Shown: positions 1-7,425 of the stretch, piece after piece
How positions within the stretch are numbered: position 1 is the first letter of the stretch
Layout: each line of letters begins with the position of its first letter
Assembly: GCA_910586745.1 (NCBI GenBank)
Contig: CAJUJZ010000066.1
Coordinates: 1 to 12,149, forward strand
Direction of reading: 5' to 3'
From: an uncultured Mucispirillum sp.
GTDB taxonomy: Bacteria > Chrysiogenota > Deferribacteres > Deferribacterales > Mucispirillaceae
Length of the DNA stretch: 12,149 bases
The notes under the pieces: generated by a model
Databases searched by the model: none
Seen by the model: the letters and a program-made list of their open reading frames with translations, nothing else
What the model was told of the DNA's origin: nothing
Program-made: the position numbers and the translations under genes

Positions 1-9
1 GGGAAAATT

Positions 10-38
10 ACCTTAATACTTTTTAAAATAATTGTCAA
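10..38 (-). promoter_or_regulatory. Possible second tandem leftward promoter (P2)
   Basis: A second perfect TTGACA (plus 33-38) in the same orientation sits about 106 bp downstream of the first. With a 17-nt spacer the -10 would be TAAGGT (10-15), a weak match that keeps the important TA...T positions. The same eight bases, ATTGTCAA on the plus strand, occur at both -35 sites (31-38 and 137-144). Tandem promoters about 100 bp apart are common ahead of rRNA operons, which supports the reading, but the -10 is poor. Confidence 0.4.
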
Positions 39-115
39 GAACTTTTTTACAGTTACTCAAAACTTTTTTTCTTAAGCTCTTTTTTACAAACATCTTATCG
101 TCTCAAGGGAGTGTA

Positions 116-190
116 TTTATAGCAAATGAATCTTATATTGTCAACAAAAAATTTTATTTTTTTAAAAAAAAATTTTATTTCTAATTTATC
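116..190 (-). promoter_or_regulatory. Strong leftward promoter with UP-like A/T tracts, probable stable-RNA promoter P1
   Basis: On the minus strand a perfect -35 TTGACA (plus 139-144) is followed after exactly 17 nt by TATAAA (116-121). The -10 is preceded by TGC, giving an extended -10. Upstream (about 146-190) lie alternating A and T tracts like an rRNA UP element. Downstream the transcript would begin TACACTCCC and run away from ddh and out of the window, with no open frame in the roughly 110 nt seen. This arrangement is typical of rRNA promoters. That the target is an rRNA or tRNA operon is inference; the target lies outside the window. Confidence 0.65.
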
Positions 191-313
191 AATACTTTAA
201 AAGTATATACAATTTATTTTATGATATAATTTATTTATATCATTTATTGATATAGTATAATTAATTAACATTACTAATTAAATACAAGCATAAAACAAAG
301 TAAATATTTATAC

Positions 314-343
314 AAAAAAAGGTGCAGTTATTTTCTACACCTT
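314..343 (-). terminator. Rho-independent terminator of ddh
   Basis: Read on the minus strand, AAGGTGTAG pairs with CTGCACCTT (9 bp, one G-U) across a 7-nt loop and is followed by five further T residues. It begins 32 bp past the ddh stop codon and points the same way. Confidence 0.85.
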
Positions 344-375
344 AAATTTAAAATATTTTATTTAACAGATTAAAA

Positions 376-1299
376 TTATACTAATTTTTTAATCGCTGTT
401 TTTCTATCCATATTTAAGTATAATACTGGTGGAATATCAATCATAGTATAGCAGCCAGCACTTAATCTTGTAGCTGCTCTTGCACATGATACCATAATTT
501 GAGAAGTAAGAGCTGGGTTATTGATTTCCATTTTAAAAGTCATTCTTTGGTTATCTGTTAAGCCTGATGCACCCTGTCTTTCCATTAATACACCATGAGA
601 AGAATCACATACCATTGCAAGTTCTTCTGAATTTGCAACAGCTTTAACATCAAGCGGGTCATGAGCAAAATAGTCATCAGCTGCAAGGCGTTTTTTTGCT
701 TCTTCTAAAGATATACCGTCTTCTAATACAACATAAACAAGCCTTGAATGTCTGCCGCCGCCCATAGGGATAGTAATAGAAACAGCATCTTTAATTCCTT
801 CTACTGCTCTTGCTGCTGCAGAATGTCCCATACTTCTTCCTCTGCCAAAGTTTGTAAAAGTAACACCAACTGGCATCATCGCTTCAAGCATAGCTCTCAT
901 AACAGAGTCACTGCCTGGGTCCCAGCCTGCTGCTGTAACAGATACAGCATTATTCTCTTTTGCAACTTTTTCTAATTTTTCAACAATTTCTGGAATTTCT
1001 GTATGTATATCAAAACTATCAACAGTATGTATACCATATTTTAAATATAGAGAATCATCATCAAAAGCATGGCGAGATGGAGTAGCTATTAAACATACAT
1101 CTGGTTTGCCTTTAGCTTTTATTAAATCTTCAATAGAAGAAAATTCATCAACTTCTCTTAAATCTACTTTATTTTTACCAATAGATGACGGTCTGCGAAC
1201 AACACCAACACATTCCATATCTGATGCAGCTTCTATTGCTTCAATAGAATATTTGCCAATATTACCAAGACCATGAACACATACTTTAATTTTACTCAT
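376..1299 (-). CDS. ddh: meso-Diaminopimelate D-dehydrogenase
   Basis: Probably catalyses the reversible NADPH-dependent conversion of L-tetrahydrodipicolinate plus ammonia to meso-diaminopimelate, the one-step branch to lysine and the peptidoglycan cross-link residue; cytoplasmic. Visible marks are an N-terminal Rossmann loop GLGNIG (10-15), VVRRPSS (33-39) where the NADP phosphate binds, DSFDIH (94-99), the family motif GWDPG (125-129) and FGRGRSMGHS (151-160). At 307 aa it is near the usual 310-330. A GTG at 1308 and an ATG at 1302 are also in frame. The ATG at 1299 is preferred because the ribosome site AAAAGGTG overlaps the GTG and lies about 7 nt before it, and the product then begins MSKIKV as in relatives. 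It appears monocistronic, with its own terminator. No convincing promoter was found; a weak TTGCAT/TAAAAA pair lies at 1371-1399. Confidence 0.93.
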   Translation of the reverse strand: MSKIKVCVHGLGNIGKYSIEAIEAASDMECVGVVRRPSSIGKNKVDLREVDEFSSIEDLIKAKGKPDVCLIATPSRHAFDDDSLYLKYGIHTVDSFDIHTEIPEIVEKLEKVAKENNAVSVTAAGWDPGSDSVMRAMLEAMMPVGVTFTNFGRGRSMGHSAAARAVEGIKDAVSITIPMGGGRHSRLVYVVLEDGISLEEAKKRLAADDYFAHDPLDVKAVANSEELAMVCDSSHGVLMERQGASGLTDNQRMTFKMEINNPALTSQIMVSCARAATRLSAGCYTMIDIPPVLYLNMDRKTAIKKLV

Positions 1300-1554
1300 C
1301 ATTTTCACCTTTTATTATTTTTTCAGTTACAATATGCAAGCAAAACATATTTTCTTATTTTTTTCAACTTTTTTTATCATAATATAAGGTAAAATGCAAG
1401 TTATAATATTCTGCTTCACCCCTTTTTTTTAAAACTATAATTAAAAATGATGATTTATAATAACATTAGTAATTATTATTTTATTAAACAATATGTATTT
1501 GTAGTATATTTTAAACTGTTTATCCGATGCACATCTCACAAAGCAAAATTTTCA

Positions 1555-1684
1555 TTATTTCATTCCTTATACTCCAATTCCTTAAACATTCGCTGCTGCA
1601 ACTCACTTCGTTCAGACAAGCACTCAGCAAATCGTTTCACAAAAACGGCTCATAAGAAATTAAGTTGCAAAGAGAATGAAATAA
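1555..1684. repeat. Possible short inverted-repeat element
   Basis: An 11-bp perfect inverted repeat, TTATTTCATTC (1555-1565) and GAATGAAATAA (1674-1684), bounds a 130-bp segment. Nested inside is a second pair, TGCAACT (1597-1603) and AGTTGCA (1663-1669), and a small hairpin CGTTT/AAACG (1633-1647). The segment is visibly richer in G+C than its flanks. It could be a small non-autonomous mobile or palindromic repeat, or a folded RNA. Only one copy is in the window, so its repeat status cannot be shown. Confidence 0.3.
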
Positions 1685-1853
1685 CATTGGAGCATTCTTC
1701 TAAAATCAGATATTAAAACATATTAATATATACTAATTTTTAAGGTATATTTTTAATGCTAGTAAGTATTTTATTTAATTATTATATAGTTATAAGCATT
1801 ATTGCAAAAAATTGGGATAAGGTAGATAGTATATTACACATTACAAAATTATA

Positions 1854-1888
1854 TTGACTTTAATTAATTAATCAGTTAATTAATTAAT
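1854..1888 (+). promoter_or_regulatory. Promoter with overlapping TetR operator of the efflux operon
   Basis: A -35 TTGACT (1854-1859) is followed after 17 nt by TAATTA (1877-1882). Lying across spacer and -10 are two 12-bp arms TTAATTAATTAA (1860-1871 and 1876-1887) around TCAG, a near-perfect 28-bp palindrome. A long palindrome over the promoter of a TetR gene that heads an operon is the usual autorepression layout. The motif is simple AT sequence in an AT-rich genome, but two 12-bp arms placed exactly here are unlikely by chance. Confidence 0.65.
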
Positions 1889-1905
1889 GTAAATTGGAAG
1901 ATATA

Positions 1906-2520
1906 ATGAAAAAACATACATCTGGCAGACCAGCAGGAAATAATAAAAACATAAAACATGATTTACTGATTTCAGCCATTAAACTTTTCTCTGATAATGA
2001 TTTTAATTCTGTTTCTTTAAAAGATATTGCTAAAAGCTGCAGCACAACAAGTGCTATGGTGCATTACTACTTTGGGTCAAAAGAAAAGATGATAAATAAT
2101 ATTGCTGCAAATTTTCTTGTTCCTATATTTAAAGAAATATTACAGTCTGCACTTGATAAAGATAATCCACTTGATATGGTGGAAAATGTTGTGGACAGAG
2201 TTACTGTTTTAGCTATGAAGCATCCATACATTGCAAAAATGTGGAGCAAAAATTTTCTGCACCATGAAAGTAATCTTGCAAAACATATTCTACCTTATAT
2301 TCCATTTGATAAACTTGCTATTTTTACTAAAAAAATTATAAAGGGGCAGAAAGATGGTATAATTAATAAAGATTTACTGCCAAAACTTGTGTACCCTGCT
2401 ATTGTAAGCAATATATTTATCACTATTAATGCGTTTGATTTTATGCTTGATAATACAAACAATGAAGAAAAAATTAAACATATAAAATCATTTATTTTAA
2501 AAGGTATTAAAAATGAATAA
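1906..2520 (+). CDS. TetR-family transcriptional regulator of the efflux operon
   Basis: A DNA-binding repressor, 204 aa from the ATG at 1906. That start is chosen over the in-frame TTG at 1894 because GGAAG (1896-1900) lies 5 nt before it. The N-terminal TetR helix-turn-helix domain spans about residues 10-55, with the typical TTSAMVHYYFGSKEKM end of the recognition helix and helix 4. The remainder is the variable helical ligand/dimer domain. It is the first gene of a seven-gene exporter operon and overlaps the next gene by 8 bp, so it probably represses itself and the pump by binding the palindrome at 1860-1887. The position recalls CecR (YbiH) ahead of ybhGFSR in E. coli, but the protein is not clearly CecR-like by eye. 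The inducer cannot be read from sequence. Confidence 0.9.
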   Translation: MKKHTSGRPAGNNKNIKHDLLISAIKLFSDNDFNSVSLKDIAKSCSTTSAMVHYYFGSKEKMINNIAANFLVPIFKEILQSALDKDNPLDMVENVVDRVTVLAMKHPYIAKMWSKNFLHHESNLAKHILPYIPFDKLAIFTKKIIKGQKDGIINKDLLPKLVYPAIVSNIFITINAFDFMLDNTNNEEKIKHIKSFILKGIKNE

Positions 2521-3775
2521 ACTGTTACTTGCTTTTACCCTTATTATACTTAATGCAGGCACTATTTTTGCTCAAATATCATTAGAAGAATGTTATGGTT
2601 TAGCAAAAAATAATTATCCACAGATTAAAAAAGCTGATTTAATCACAAAAACAAGAGATTACAGCATTACTAATGCCAATATGGGCTATATTCCAAAAGT
2701 GCTTTTTTCAGCAAAAGCAAGTTATCAGTCTGATGTTACAAAAATGCCTTTTGATGATTTGCCAATATTATCTAATGTAGATATACCTGTTTTGCCAAAA
2801 GACCAGTATAAAATATCTGTAGATATTGTGCAGCCAATATGGGATGGCGGGAAAATTGAAGCAGAAAAAGAAAATATAAAAGCAAAATCAAAAAGCGAAG
2901 AAAGCTCTCTTGAAGTGCAGCTTTATAATTTAAAATACAGGGTAAACCAGCTTTTTTTCAGTATACTTTTACTAGATGAGCAGCTTAGTCAGAATGATTT
3001 ATATGCTCAGGATTTAGAGAGGACATATAACATAGTAAAGCAGAGTGTAAAAAATGGTGTTGCAAATTCGTCTGATTTAGATGCTGTTGCTTTAGAGCAA
3101 GTCAAAACAAAGCAGAATAAGGTAACAATAGAGGCAGTTAAAGAAAGCTATACTAATGCTCTTGAAATATTAACAGGTACAAATATTGATAACGGACTGA
3201 TAAAACCTGAATATATTGAAATTACTGACTACACTGTAGAAAGACCTGAGCTTACTTATTTCAGCGATAAAGTAGATATTTTAGAAACCAGCAAAAAAAA
3301 TATAAATGCATCATATATGCCAACATTTGATTTATTCTTCTCAGCAGGATATGGCAGACCTGGACTTGATATGTTAGATGAAAGCTTTCAACCATATTAT
3401 ATTGCAGGAATTAAAATAAACTGGACTATTGCAGGGTTTTATACAGGTGAAAGAAACAAAAAAATTATAGAATTGAATAAAAAATCATTAGAGCTTGAAA
3501 AACAAACTTTTTTATTTAATACAAATATTGATATTCAAAACCAGCAGGCAAAAATTGAACAGATTAAAGACACTATGTCTTATGATGATGAAATTATAAA
3601 ACTTAGGACAAACATAACTACATCATCTGAAATAAAAATGCAACAAGGAACCATAACTGTTAATGACTATATGCGGGAAGTAACTGCTGAAAATCTTGCA
3701 AAACAAGTGAAAATACTCCATGAAATAGAGCTTTTGCAGGCAGTATATGAAATGAAAAATATAATTAATCAATAA
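2513..3775 (+). CDS. TolC-family outer membrane efflux protein
   Basis: Probable trimeric outer membrane channel with a periplasmic helical tunnel, the exit duct of the pump encoded downstream. 420 aa, with a clear Sec signal peptide (about 1-20, basic MNK, hydrophobic core, cleavage after TIFA before QIS). The mature protein opens with ISLEECYGLAKNNYPQIKKA, the usual start of the outer membrane efflux protein repeat. Two repeats are apparent, each with long polar helices interrupted by beta segments (for example the SAKASY and FFSAGYGRPG regions). It overlaps the regulator stop codon by 8 bp, with AAGG 8 nt before the ATG, suggesting translational coupling. An own TolC inside the operon differs from E. 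coli ybhGFSR, which has none. Confidence 0.9.
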   Translation: MNKLLLAFTLIILNAGTIFAQISLEECYGLAKNNYPQIKKADLITKTRDYSITNANMGYIPKVLFSAKASYQSDVTKMPFDDLPILSNVDIPVLPKDQYKISVDIVQPIWDGGKIEAEKENIKAKSKSEESSLEVQLYNLKYRVNQLFFSILLLDEQLSQNDLYAQDLERTYNIVKQSVKNGVANSSDLDAVALEQVKTKQNKVTIEAVKESYTNALEILTGTNIDNGLIKPEYIEITDYTVERPELTYFSDKVDILETSKKNINASYMPTFDLFFSAGYGRPGLDMLDESFQPYYIAGIKINWTIAGFYTGERNKKIIELNKKSLELEKQTFLFNTNIDIQNQQAKIEQIKDTMSYDDEIIKLRTNITTSSEIKMQQGTITVNDYMREVTAENLAKQVKILHEIELLQAVYEMKNIINQ

Positions 3776-3788
3776 AAAAGGAGAGATT

Positions 3789-4694
3789 ATGCGTCAAATT
3801 GCTTTGTTAATATTTTTAGTATTTATTGCAGGCTGCAGCAAAGAAAATAATACAAGCCATGCCTCAGGTGTATTTGAATCAGAAGATGTAATTGTTTCTG
3901 CACTTGCTGCTGGAGAAATTACAAAGTTTGATGTGGAAGAAGGCTTAGAACTGCAAAAGGATACAGTAGTAGGCAATATTGATAACAAACAGTTGCAGCT
4001 TAAAAAATTACAGCTACAGAATGCAATATATTCTGCAAAAACTAAGCTTATTAATATTGATACTCAGATTGCACCAATTGATGAAGAAATCATAAAATAT
4101 AAAAAAGAAGTAACCCGTTTTACAAGCCTTGTAAAGTCTAATGCTGCTAACCAGAAACAGCTTGATGATGTAAAAGCCGCATACACTGCAGCACAGAAAA
4201 AACGCTCTGCCACTCTTGATACAATGCAGCTGAATAATAAAGCAGTGGAAAATGAAATAAATGGCTTAAAAATTCAGATTGCTCAGATTGAAGATAATAT
4301 CCAGAAATCATATATTAAAGCACCTATAAATGGTGTTGTACTTACAAAATATGCTAGTGCTTATGAATTTGTCCAAACAGGCAAGCCGCTTTTTAAAATA
4401 GCAGATGTTTCAACCCTTATTCTGCGGGCCTATGTTACTGCTGATATTTTAACTCAGGTAAAACTTGGCGATACTGCAGAAATTATGGCAGATTTTGGCA
4501 AAAAAAGTATGAAAAAGTATACTGGAAACATTATATGGATTTCTGATAAGGCAGAATTTACTCCAAAAACTATTCCTACAAGAGATGAACGCTCAAACCT
4601 TGTATATGCTGTAAAAATACAAGTGAAAAATGACGGATACCTTAGAAAAGGAATGTACGGGGAAGTAATATTTAATAATATTACTGCAGAATAA
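3789..4694 (+). CDS. HlyD-family periplasmic adaptor lipoprotein (YbhG-like)
   Basis: Membrane fusion protein that should bridge the inner membrane ABC transporter to the TolC channel. 301 aa, with a lipoprotein signal ending in lipobox IAGC (Cys16), so it is probably lipid-anchored. Domains in order: first half of the lipoyl/barrel-sandwich domain (about 27-66), a long coiled-coil hairpin (about 67-170), second lipoyl half beginning IKAPINGVVLTKYAS, then a beta-barrel segment containing AEFTPKTIPTRDERSNLVYAVKI in part, a block resembling that of YbhG and MacA-type adaptors. A strong ribosome site, AAGGAGAG, lies just before the ATG. It sits 13 bp after tolC and 2 bp before the first ATPase. 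YbhG is the closest named relative by context and motif; orthology is not proven. Confidence 0.9.
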   Translation: MRQIALLIFLVFIAGCSKENNTSHASGVFESEDVIVSALAAGEITKFDVEEGLELQKDTVVGNIDNKQLQLKKLQLQNAIYSAKTKLINIDTQIAPIDEEIIKYKKEVTRFTSLVKSNAANQKQLDDVKAAYTAAQKKRSATLDTMQLNNKAVENEINGLKIQIAQIEDNIQKSYIKAPINGVVLTKYASAYEFVQTGKPLFKIADVSTLILRAYVTADILTQVKLGDTAEIMADFGKKSMKKYTGNIIWISDKAEFTPKTIPTRDERSNLVYAVKIQVKNDGYLRKGMYGEVIFNNITAE

Positions 4695-4696
4695 AT

Positions 4697-5590
4697 ATGG
4701 TAAAAGTAGAAAATATTTCAAAAGCATTTAAAAAAGTGCAGGCTTTAAATAATGTATCGTTCCATGCAGAAAAGGGAGAGCTTTTTGGAATAATTGGTCC
4801 TGATGGTGCTGGCAAAACCACCCTTTTTCGCATAATGACTACTTTAACTATTCCAGATAATGGCACTGTGCTTATTAATAACAGAAGTATTTTTACAGAC
4901 TATATGGAAATAAGGAAAAATATTGGCTATATGCCCGGCAGATTTGCTCTTTATCAGGATTTAACAGTGGAAGAAAATCTTAACTTTTTTGCTTCTGTTT
5001 TTAATACAACAATAGAGGAAAATTACCATTTAGTAAAAGGCATATACAGCCATATTGCTCCATTTAAAACAAGAAAGGCTGGTAAACTTTCTGGAGGTAT
5101 GAAACAGAAACTTGCTTTAAGCTGTGCATTAATTCATAAGCCTGAAGTGCTTTTTTTAGATGAGCCTACAACAGGCGTAGACCCAGTATCAAGAAAAGAA
5201 TTCTGGGATATGCTTTATGAGCTTAAAAATATGGGTATAACTATTATAGTTTCTACACCATATATGGATGAAGCATCCAGATGCGACAGAATTGCACTTA
5301 TTAAAAATGGTACTTTTATAGATGTAGATACACCTGAAAATATAATAAATAATTTTAATCAGACATTAATAGCTCTAAAAGCTGATAATATGCGGCAGCT
5401 TTTAAAAGATGTTAGAAAATGCAGCCAAATCAAAAGTGCATTTGCCTTTGGTGCTGAAATTCATGCAGTCATAGATAATAATGACAGCATAAATGATATA
5501 AATAATCAGCTTAAAAATTTAAATCATACAAATATAGAAATATACAGGATAGAGCCTGCTATTGAGGATTGTTATATATGGAGCAGGTAA
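4697..5590 (+). CDS. ABC transporter ATPase, equivalent of the YbhF N-terminal half
   Basis: Nucleotide-binding subunit, 297 aa, cytoplasmic face of the pump. Walker A GPDGAGKT (34-41), canonical signature LSGGMKQ (131-137), Walker B VLFLDEP with catalytic Glu156, and D-loop GVDP. Two switch residues are changed: the Q-loop reads GYMPGRF (Gly81 in place of Gln) and the H-loop reads STPYMDEA (Pro188 in place of His). GPDGAGKTT and the altered H-loop match, from memory, the first half of E. coli YbhF, which has Ser at the H-loop position. The C-terminal roughly 80 residues correspond to the linker of the fused protein. Its stop overlaps the next ATPase gene by 13 bp in another frame. It is likely to work only as a heterodimer with that protein. 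Confidence 0.92.
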   Translation: MVKVENISKAFKKVQALNNVSFHAEKGELFGIIGPDGAGKTTLFRIMTTLTIPDNGTVLINNRSIFTDYMEIRKNIGYMPGRFALYQDLTVEENLNFFASVFNTTIEENYHLVKGIYSHIAPFKTRKAGKLSGGMKQKLALSCALIHKPEVLFLDEPTTGVDPVSRKEFWDMLYELKNMGITIIVSTPYMDEASRCDRIALIKNGTFIDVDTPENIINNFNQTLIALKADNMRQLLKDVRKCSQIKSAFAFGAEIHAVIDNNDSINDINNQLKNLNHTNIEIYRIEPAIEDCYIWSR

Positions 5591-6315
5591 TAGTTACAAA
5601 TAATCTTACGAAAAAATTCGGCTCTTTTACTGCTGTAGATAATATCAGCTTTTATGTGGAAAAAGGTGAAATATTTGGCTTTCTTGGTGCAAATGGTGCT
5701 GGCAAAACTACTGCTATGCGTATGCTCTGCGGGCTTTCAAAGCCTACTTCTGGAAGCGGCAGTGTGGCAGGTTATGACATATCAAAAGAATATGAAAAAA
5801 TAAAAAAAAGTATAGGATATATGAGCCAGAAATTTTCTCTTTATGAAGATTTGACAGTAGCAGAAAATATAAAACTTTTTGCTGGAATTTATGGTATGCC
5901 CTTAAAGAAAATTAAAGAAAAATCTGCTCAGATTCTTGAAAGACTTGAATTAATTGACAGAAAAGATACTCTTGTAAAATATATTCCTACTGGCTGGAAA
6001 CAAAAGCTTGCATTTTCTGCAGCAGTTTTCCATGAACCAAAAATAGTTTTTCTTGATGAGCCAACAGGTGGGGTAGACCCGGAAGCTAGAAGACAGTTCT
6101 GGGAAATGATATATGAAGCAGCAGATAATGGTATTACTATATTTGTAACAACTCACTATATGGATGAAGCAGAATACTGTGACAGAATATCTATTATGGT
6201 GCAGGGCAAAATTGCTGCCATTGCTGCTCCAAAAGATATAAAAAAAGAATACAATGCAGCAACTATGGATGAAGTATTCAGGAAATTAGTTGCAGGCACT
6301 TTTAATCAGGAATAA
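5578..6315 (+). CDS. ABC transporter ATPase, equivalent of the YbhF C-terminal half
   Basis: Second nucleotide-binding subunit, 245 aa from the ATG at 5578. An in-frame TTG at 5569 is rejected because GAGG (5564-5567) lies only 1 nt before it but 10 nt before the ATG. Walker A GANGAGKT (37-44), intact Q-loop GYMSQKF (Gln84), Walker B VFLDEP (Glu161), D-loop GVDP and H-loop TTHYMDEAEYCDRI (His193) are all present, but the signature is degenerate, IPTGWKQ (136-142) in place of LSGGQ. The second half of E. coli YbhF carries a similar LPLGFKQ. The faults are complementary to those of the preceding ATPase. Translation is probably coupled through the 13-bp overlap. The permease gene follows after 2 bp. 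Confidence 0.92.
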   Translation: MEQVIVTNNLTKKFGSFTAVDNISFYVEKGEIFGFLGANGAGKTTAMRMLCGLSKPTSGSGSVAGYDISKEYEKIKKSIGYMSQKFSLYEDLTVAENIKLFAGIYGMPLKKIKEKSAQILERLELIDRKDTLVKYIPTGWKQKLAFSAAVFHEPKIVFLDEPTGGVDPEARRQFWEMIYEAADNGITIFVTTHYMDEAEYCDRISIMVQGKIAAIAAPKDIKKEYNAATMDEVFRKLVAGTFNQE

Positions 6316-6317
6316 AT

Positions 6318-7421
6318 ATGAAACAGCTTTTATCGTTTGTAAACAAAGAAGTGCTTCATATAATAAGAGATAAAAGAACAATATTAATACTTCTTATTAT
6401 GCCTGTTGTGCAGATTATGCTTTTTGGATTTGCCATGACTTTAGAAGTAAAAAATATTCGTGTAGCAGTATCTTACCAATATGGTGATGAGTTAGCAGAA
6501 AAAATTACTTCCCGCATTAATGCCAGTGAGTATTTTGATATTGTAAAAACATTAAATAATCCTCTAAATATTTCTTCTATTTTTAAACGAGAAAAAATTG
6601 ATACTATAATTGTTTTTAGTGATGGTTTTTCAAATGAAATATATAAAGAAGGCACTTCATCTATACAGATAATCAATGACGCATCAGACCCAAACCAGGC
6701 AAGCACTGTTACAAGCTATATCACAGCAATTATTTCATCATTTCAAAACGAAATAGCTGGTGCAGCCACTCCTGTCCGTATTAATGCTGAACTTAAAATG
6801 CTTTATAACCCAGAACTAAAAGGCTCATATAACTTTGTGCCTGGAGTTATGGCGTTAGTGCTTACATTAATATGTGCTATGATGACATCTATTTCAATAG
6901 TAAGAGAAAAAGAGTTTGGCACAATGGAACTTTTACTCGTTTCTCCAATTAAACCTGCTTATATAATAATTTCTAAAATTGTGCCTTATTTTATTATATC
7001 TACAATAAATCTGCTGACTATTATTGTTTTAGCTGTAGTGCTTCTTGATATGCCTGTAAGGGGAAGTTTTATGCTGCTTATGGGGGTATCATTTTTATTT
7101 ATATTTGTTTCACTGACTGTTGGTATATTTATATCTTCCCTTGTGGCAAATCAGGCCGCTGCTATGCTTATAGCTGGTATGGGTATGATGATGCCAGTTA
7201 TGCTGCTTTCCGGTATGCTTTTTCCACTGGACAGTATGCCTAAATTTTTACAGGTGATTGCAGATTTTGTGCCTGCTTCCTGGTACTTTACAGCAGTTAA
7301 AAAAATAATGATAGAAGGTCAGGGATTTATGAATATTACTAAAGAAATCATTATATTAACTATTATGCTTGCTGTTTTAGTTATTGCAAGTATTAAAAAA
7401 TTTAAAGTGCGGTTAGGGTAA
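6318..7421 (+). CDS. ABC-2 family permease (YbhS-like)
   Basis: Inner membrane subunit of the exporter, 367 aa. An N-terminal amphipathic stretch (KEVLHIIRDKRT) leads into membrane segment 1 (about 21-41), then an extracytoplasmic domain of about 130 residues, then five further segments (about 173-193, 220-243, 251-275, 280-300, 342-362). After segment 2 comes the ABC-2 hallmark REKEFGTMELLLVSP, the coupling region that meets the ATPase. LLSGMLFPLDSMP near the C-terminal part is also typical. Length and order match YbhS (about 377 aa). AGGA lies 6 nt before the ATG. It probably pairs with the next permease. Confidence 0.9.
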   Translation: MKQLLSFVNKEVLHIIRDKRTILILLIMPVVQIMLFGFAMTLEVKNIRVAVSYQYGDELAEKITSRINASEYFDIVKTLNNPLNISSIFKREKIDTIIVFSDGFSNEIYKEGTSSIQIINDASDPNQASTVTSYITAIISSFQNEIAGAATPVRINAELKMLYNPELKGSYNFVPGVMALVLTLICAMMTSISIVREKEFGTMELLLVSPIKPAYIIISKIVPYFIISTINLLTIIVLAVVLLDMPVRGSFMLLMGVSFLFIFVSLTVGIFISSLVANQAAAMLIAGMGMMMPVMLLSGMLFPLDSMPKFLQVIADFVPASWYFTAVKKIMIEGQGFMNITKEIIILTIMLAVLVIASIKKFKVRLG

Positions 7422-7425
7422 TATT

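Larger units (their letters stand above)
1..313. other. Gene-free AT-rich region
   Basis: No credible coding frame is present. Apart from the two promoter candidates it holds T-runs at about 42-85 (three imperfect copies of a CTTTTTTAC-like string) and very AT-rich sequence at 146-313. No tRNA, repeat array or insertion sequence was seen. Confidence 0.6.
1300..1905. other. Divergent intergenic region between ddh and the efflux operon
   Basis: About 600 bp with no convincing gene. It separates the divergent ddh and tetR genes. It holds two ATGCAAG copies exactly 60 bp apart (1334-1340, 1394-1400) on the ddh side, a less AT-rich island at about 1535-1700 with nested inverted repeats, and the tetR promoter/operator at 1854-1888. 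The open frame at 1447-1716 (plus) is not accepted as a gene: it has no ribosome site, its composition is odd, and it spans the repeat-like island. Confidence 0.6.

Noticed and set aside
79..90. GCTCTTTTTTAC resembling a boxA antitermination site
   Set aside because: It lies on the plus strand, opposite to the proposed leftward transcript, so it cannot act as boxA there.
259..282. Second TTAATTAA-containing stretch resembling the proposed TetR operator
   Set aside because: Only partial similarity, no promoter overlap, and in very AT-rich sequence where such strings are expected.
748..975. Plus-strand frame inside ddh, and similar antisense frames within the exporter genes, moeA and the racemase
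   Set aside because: All lie wholly within strongly supported genes on the other strand and lack ribosome sites or recognisable motifs.
1515..1551. Short minus-strand frame (ATG...TGCATCGGATAA) that could be the remnant of a gene
   Set aside because: Only 11 codons, with no recognisable protein and no supporting upstream coding sequence.
1447..1716. 89-aa open frame on the plus strand
   Set aside because: No ribosome site, no recognisable domain, unusual Ser/Asn/Cys-rich composition, and it runs across the inverted-repeat island. It looks like a chance frame over non-coding sequence.
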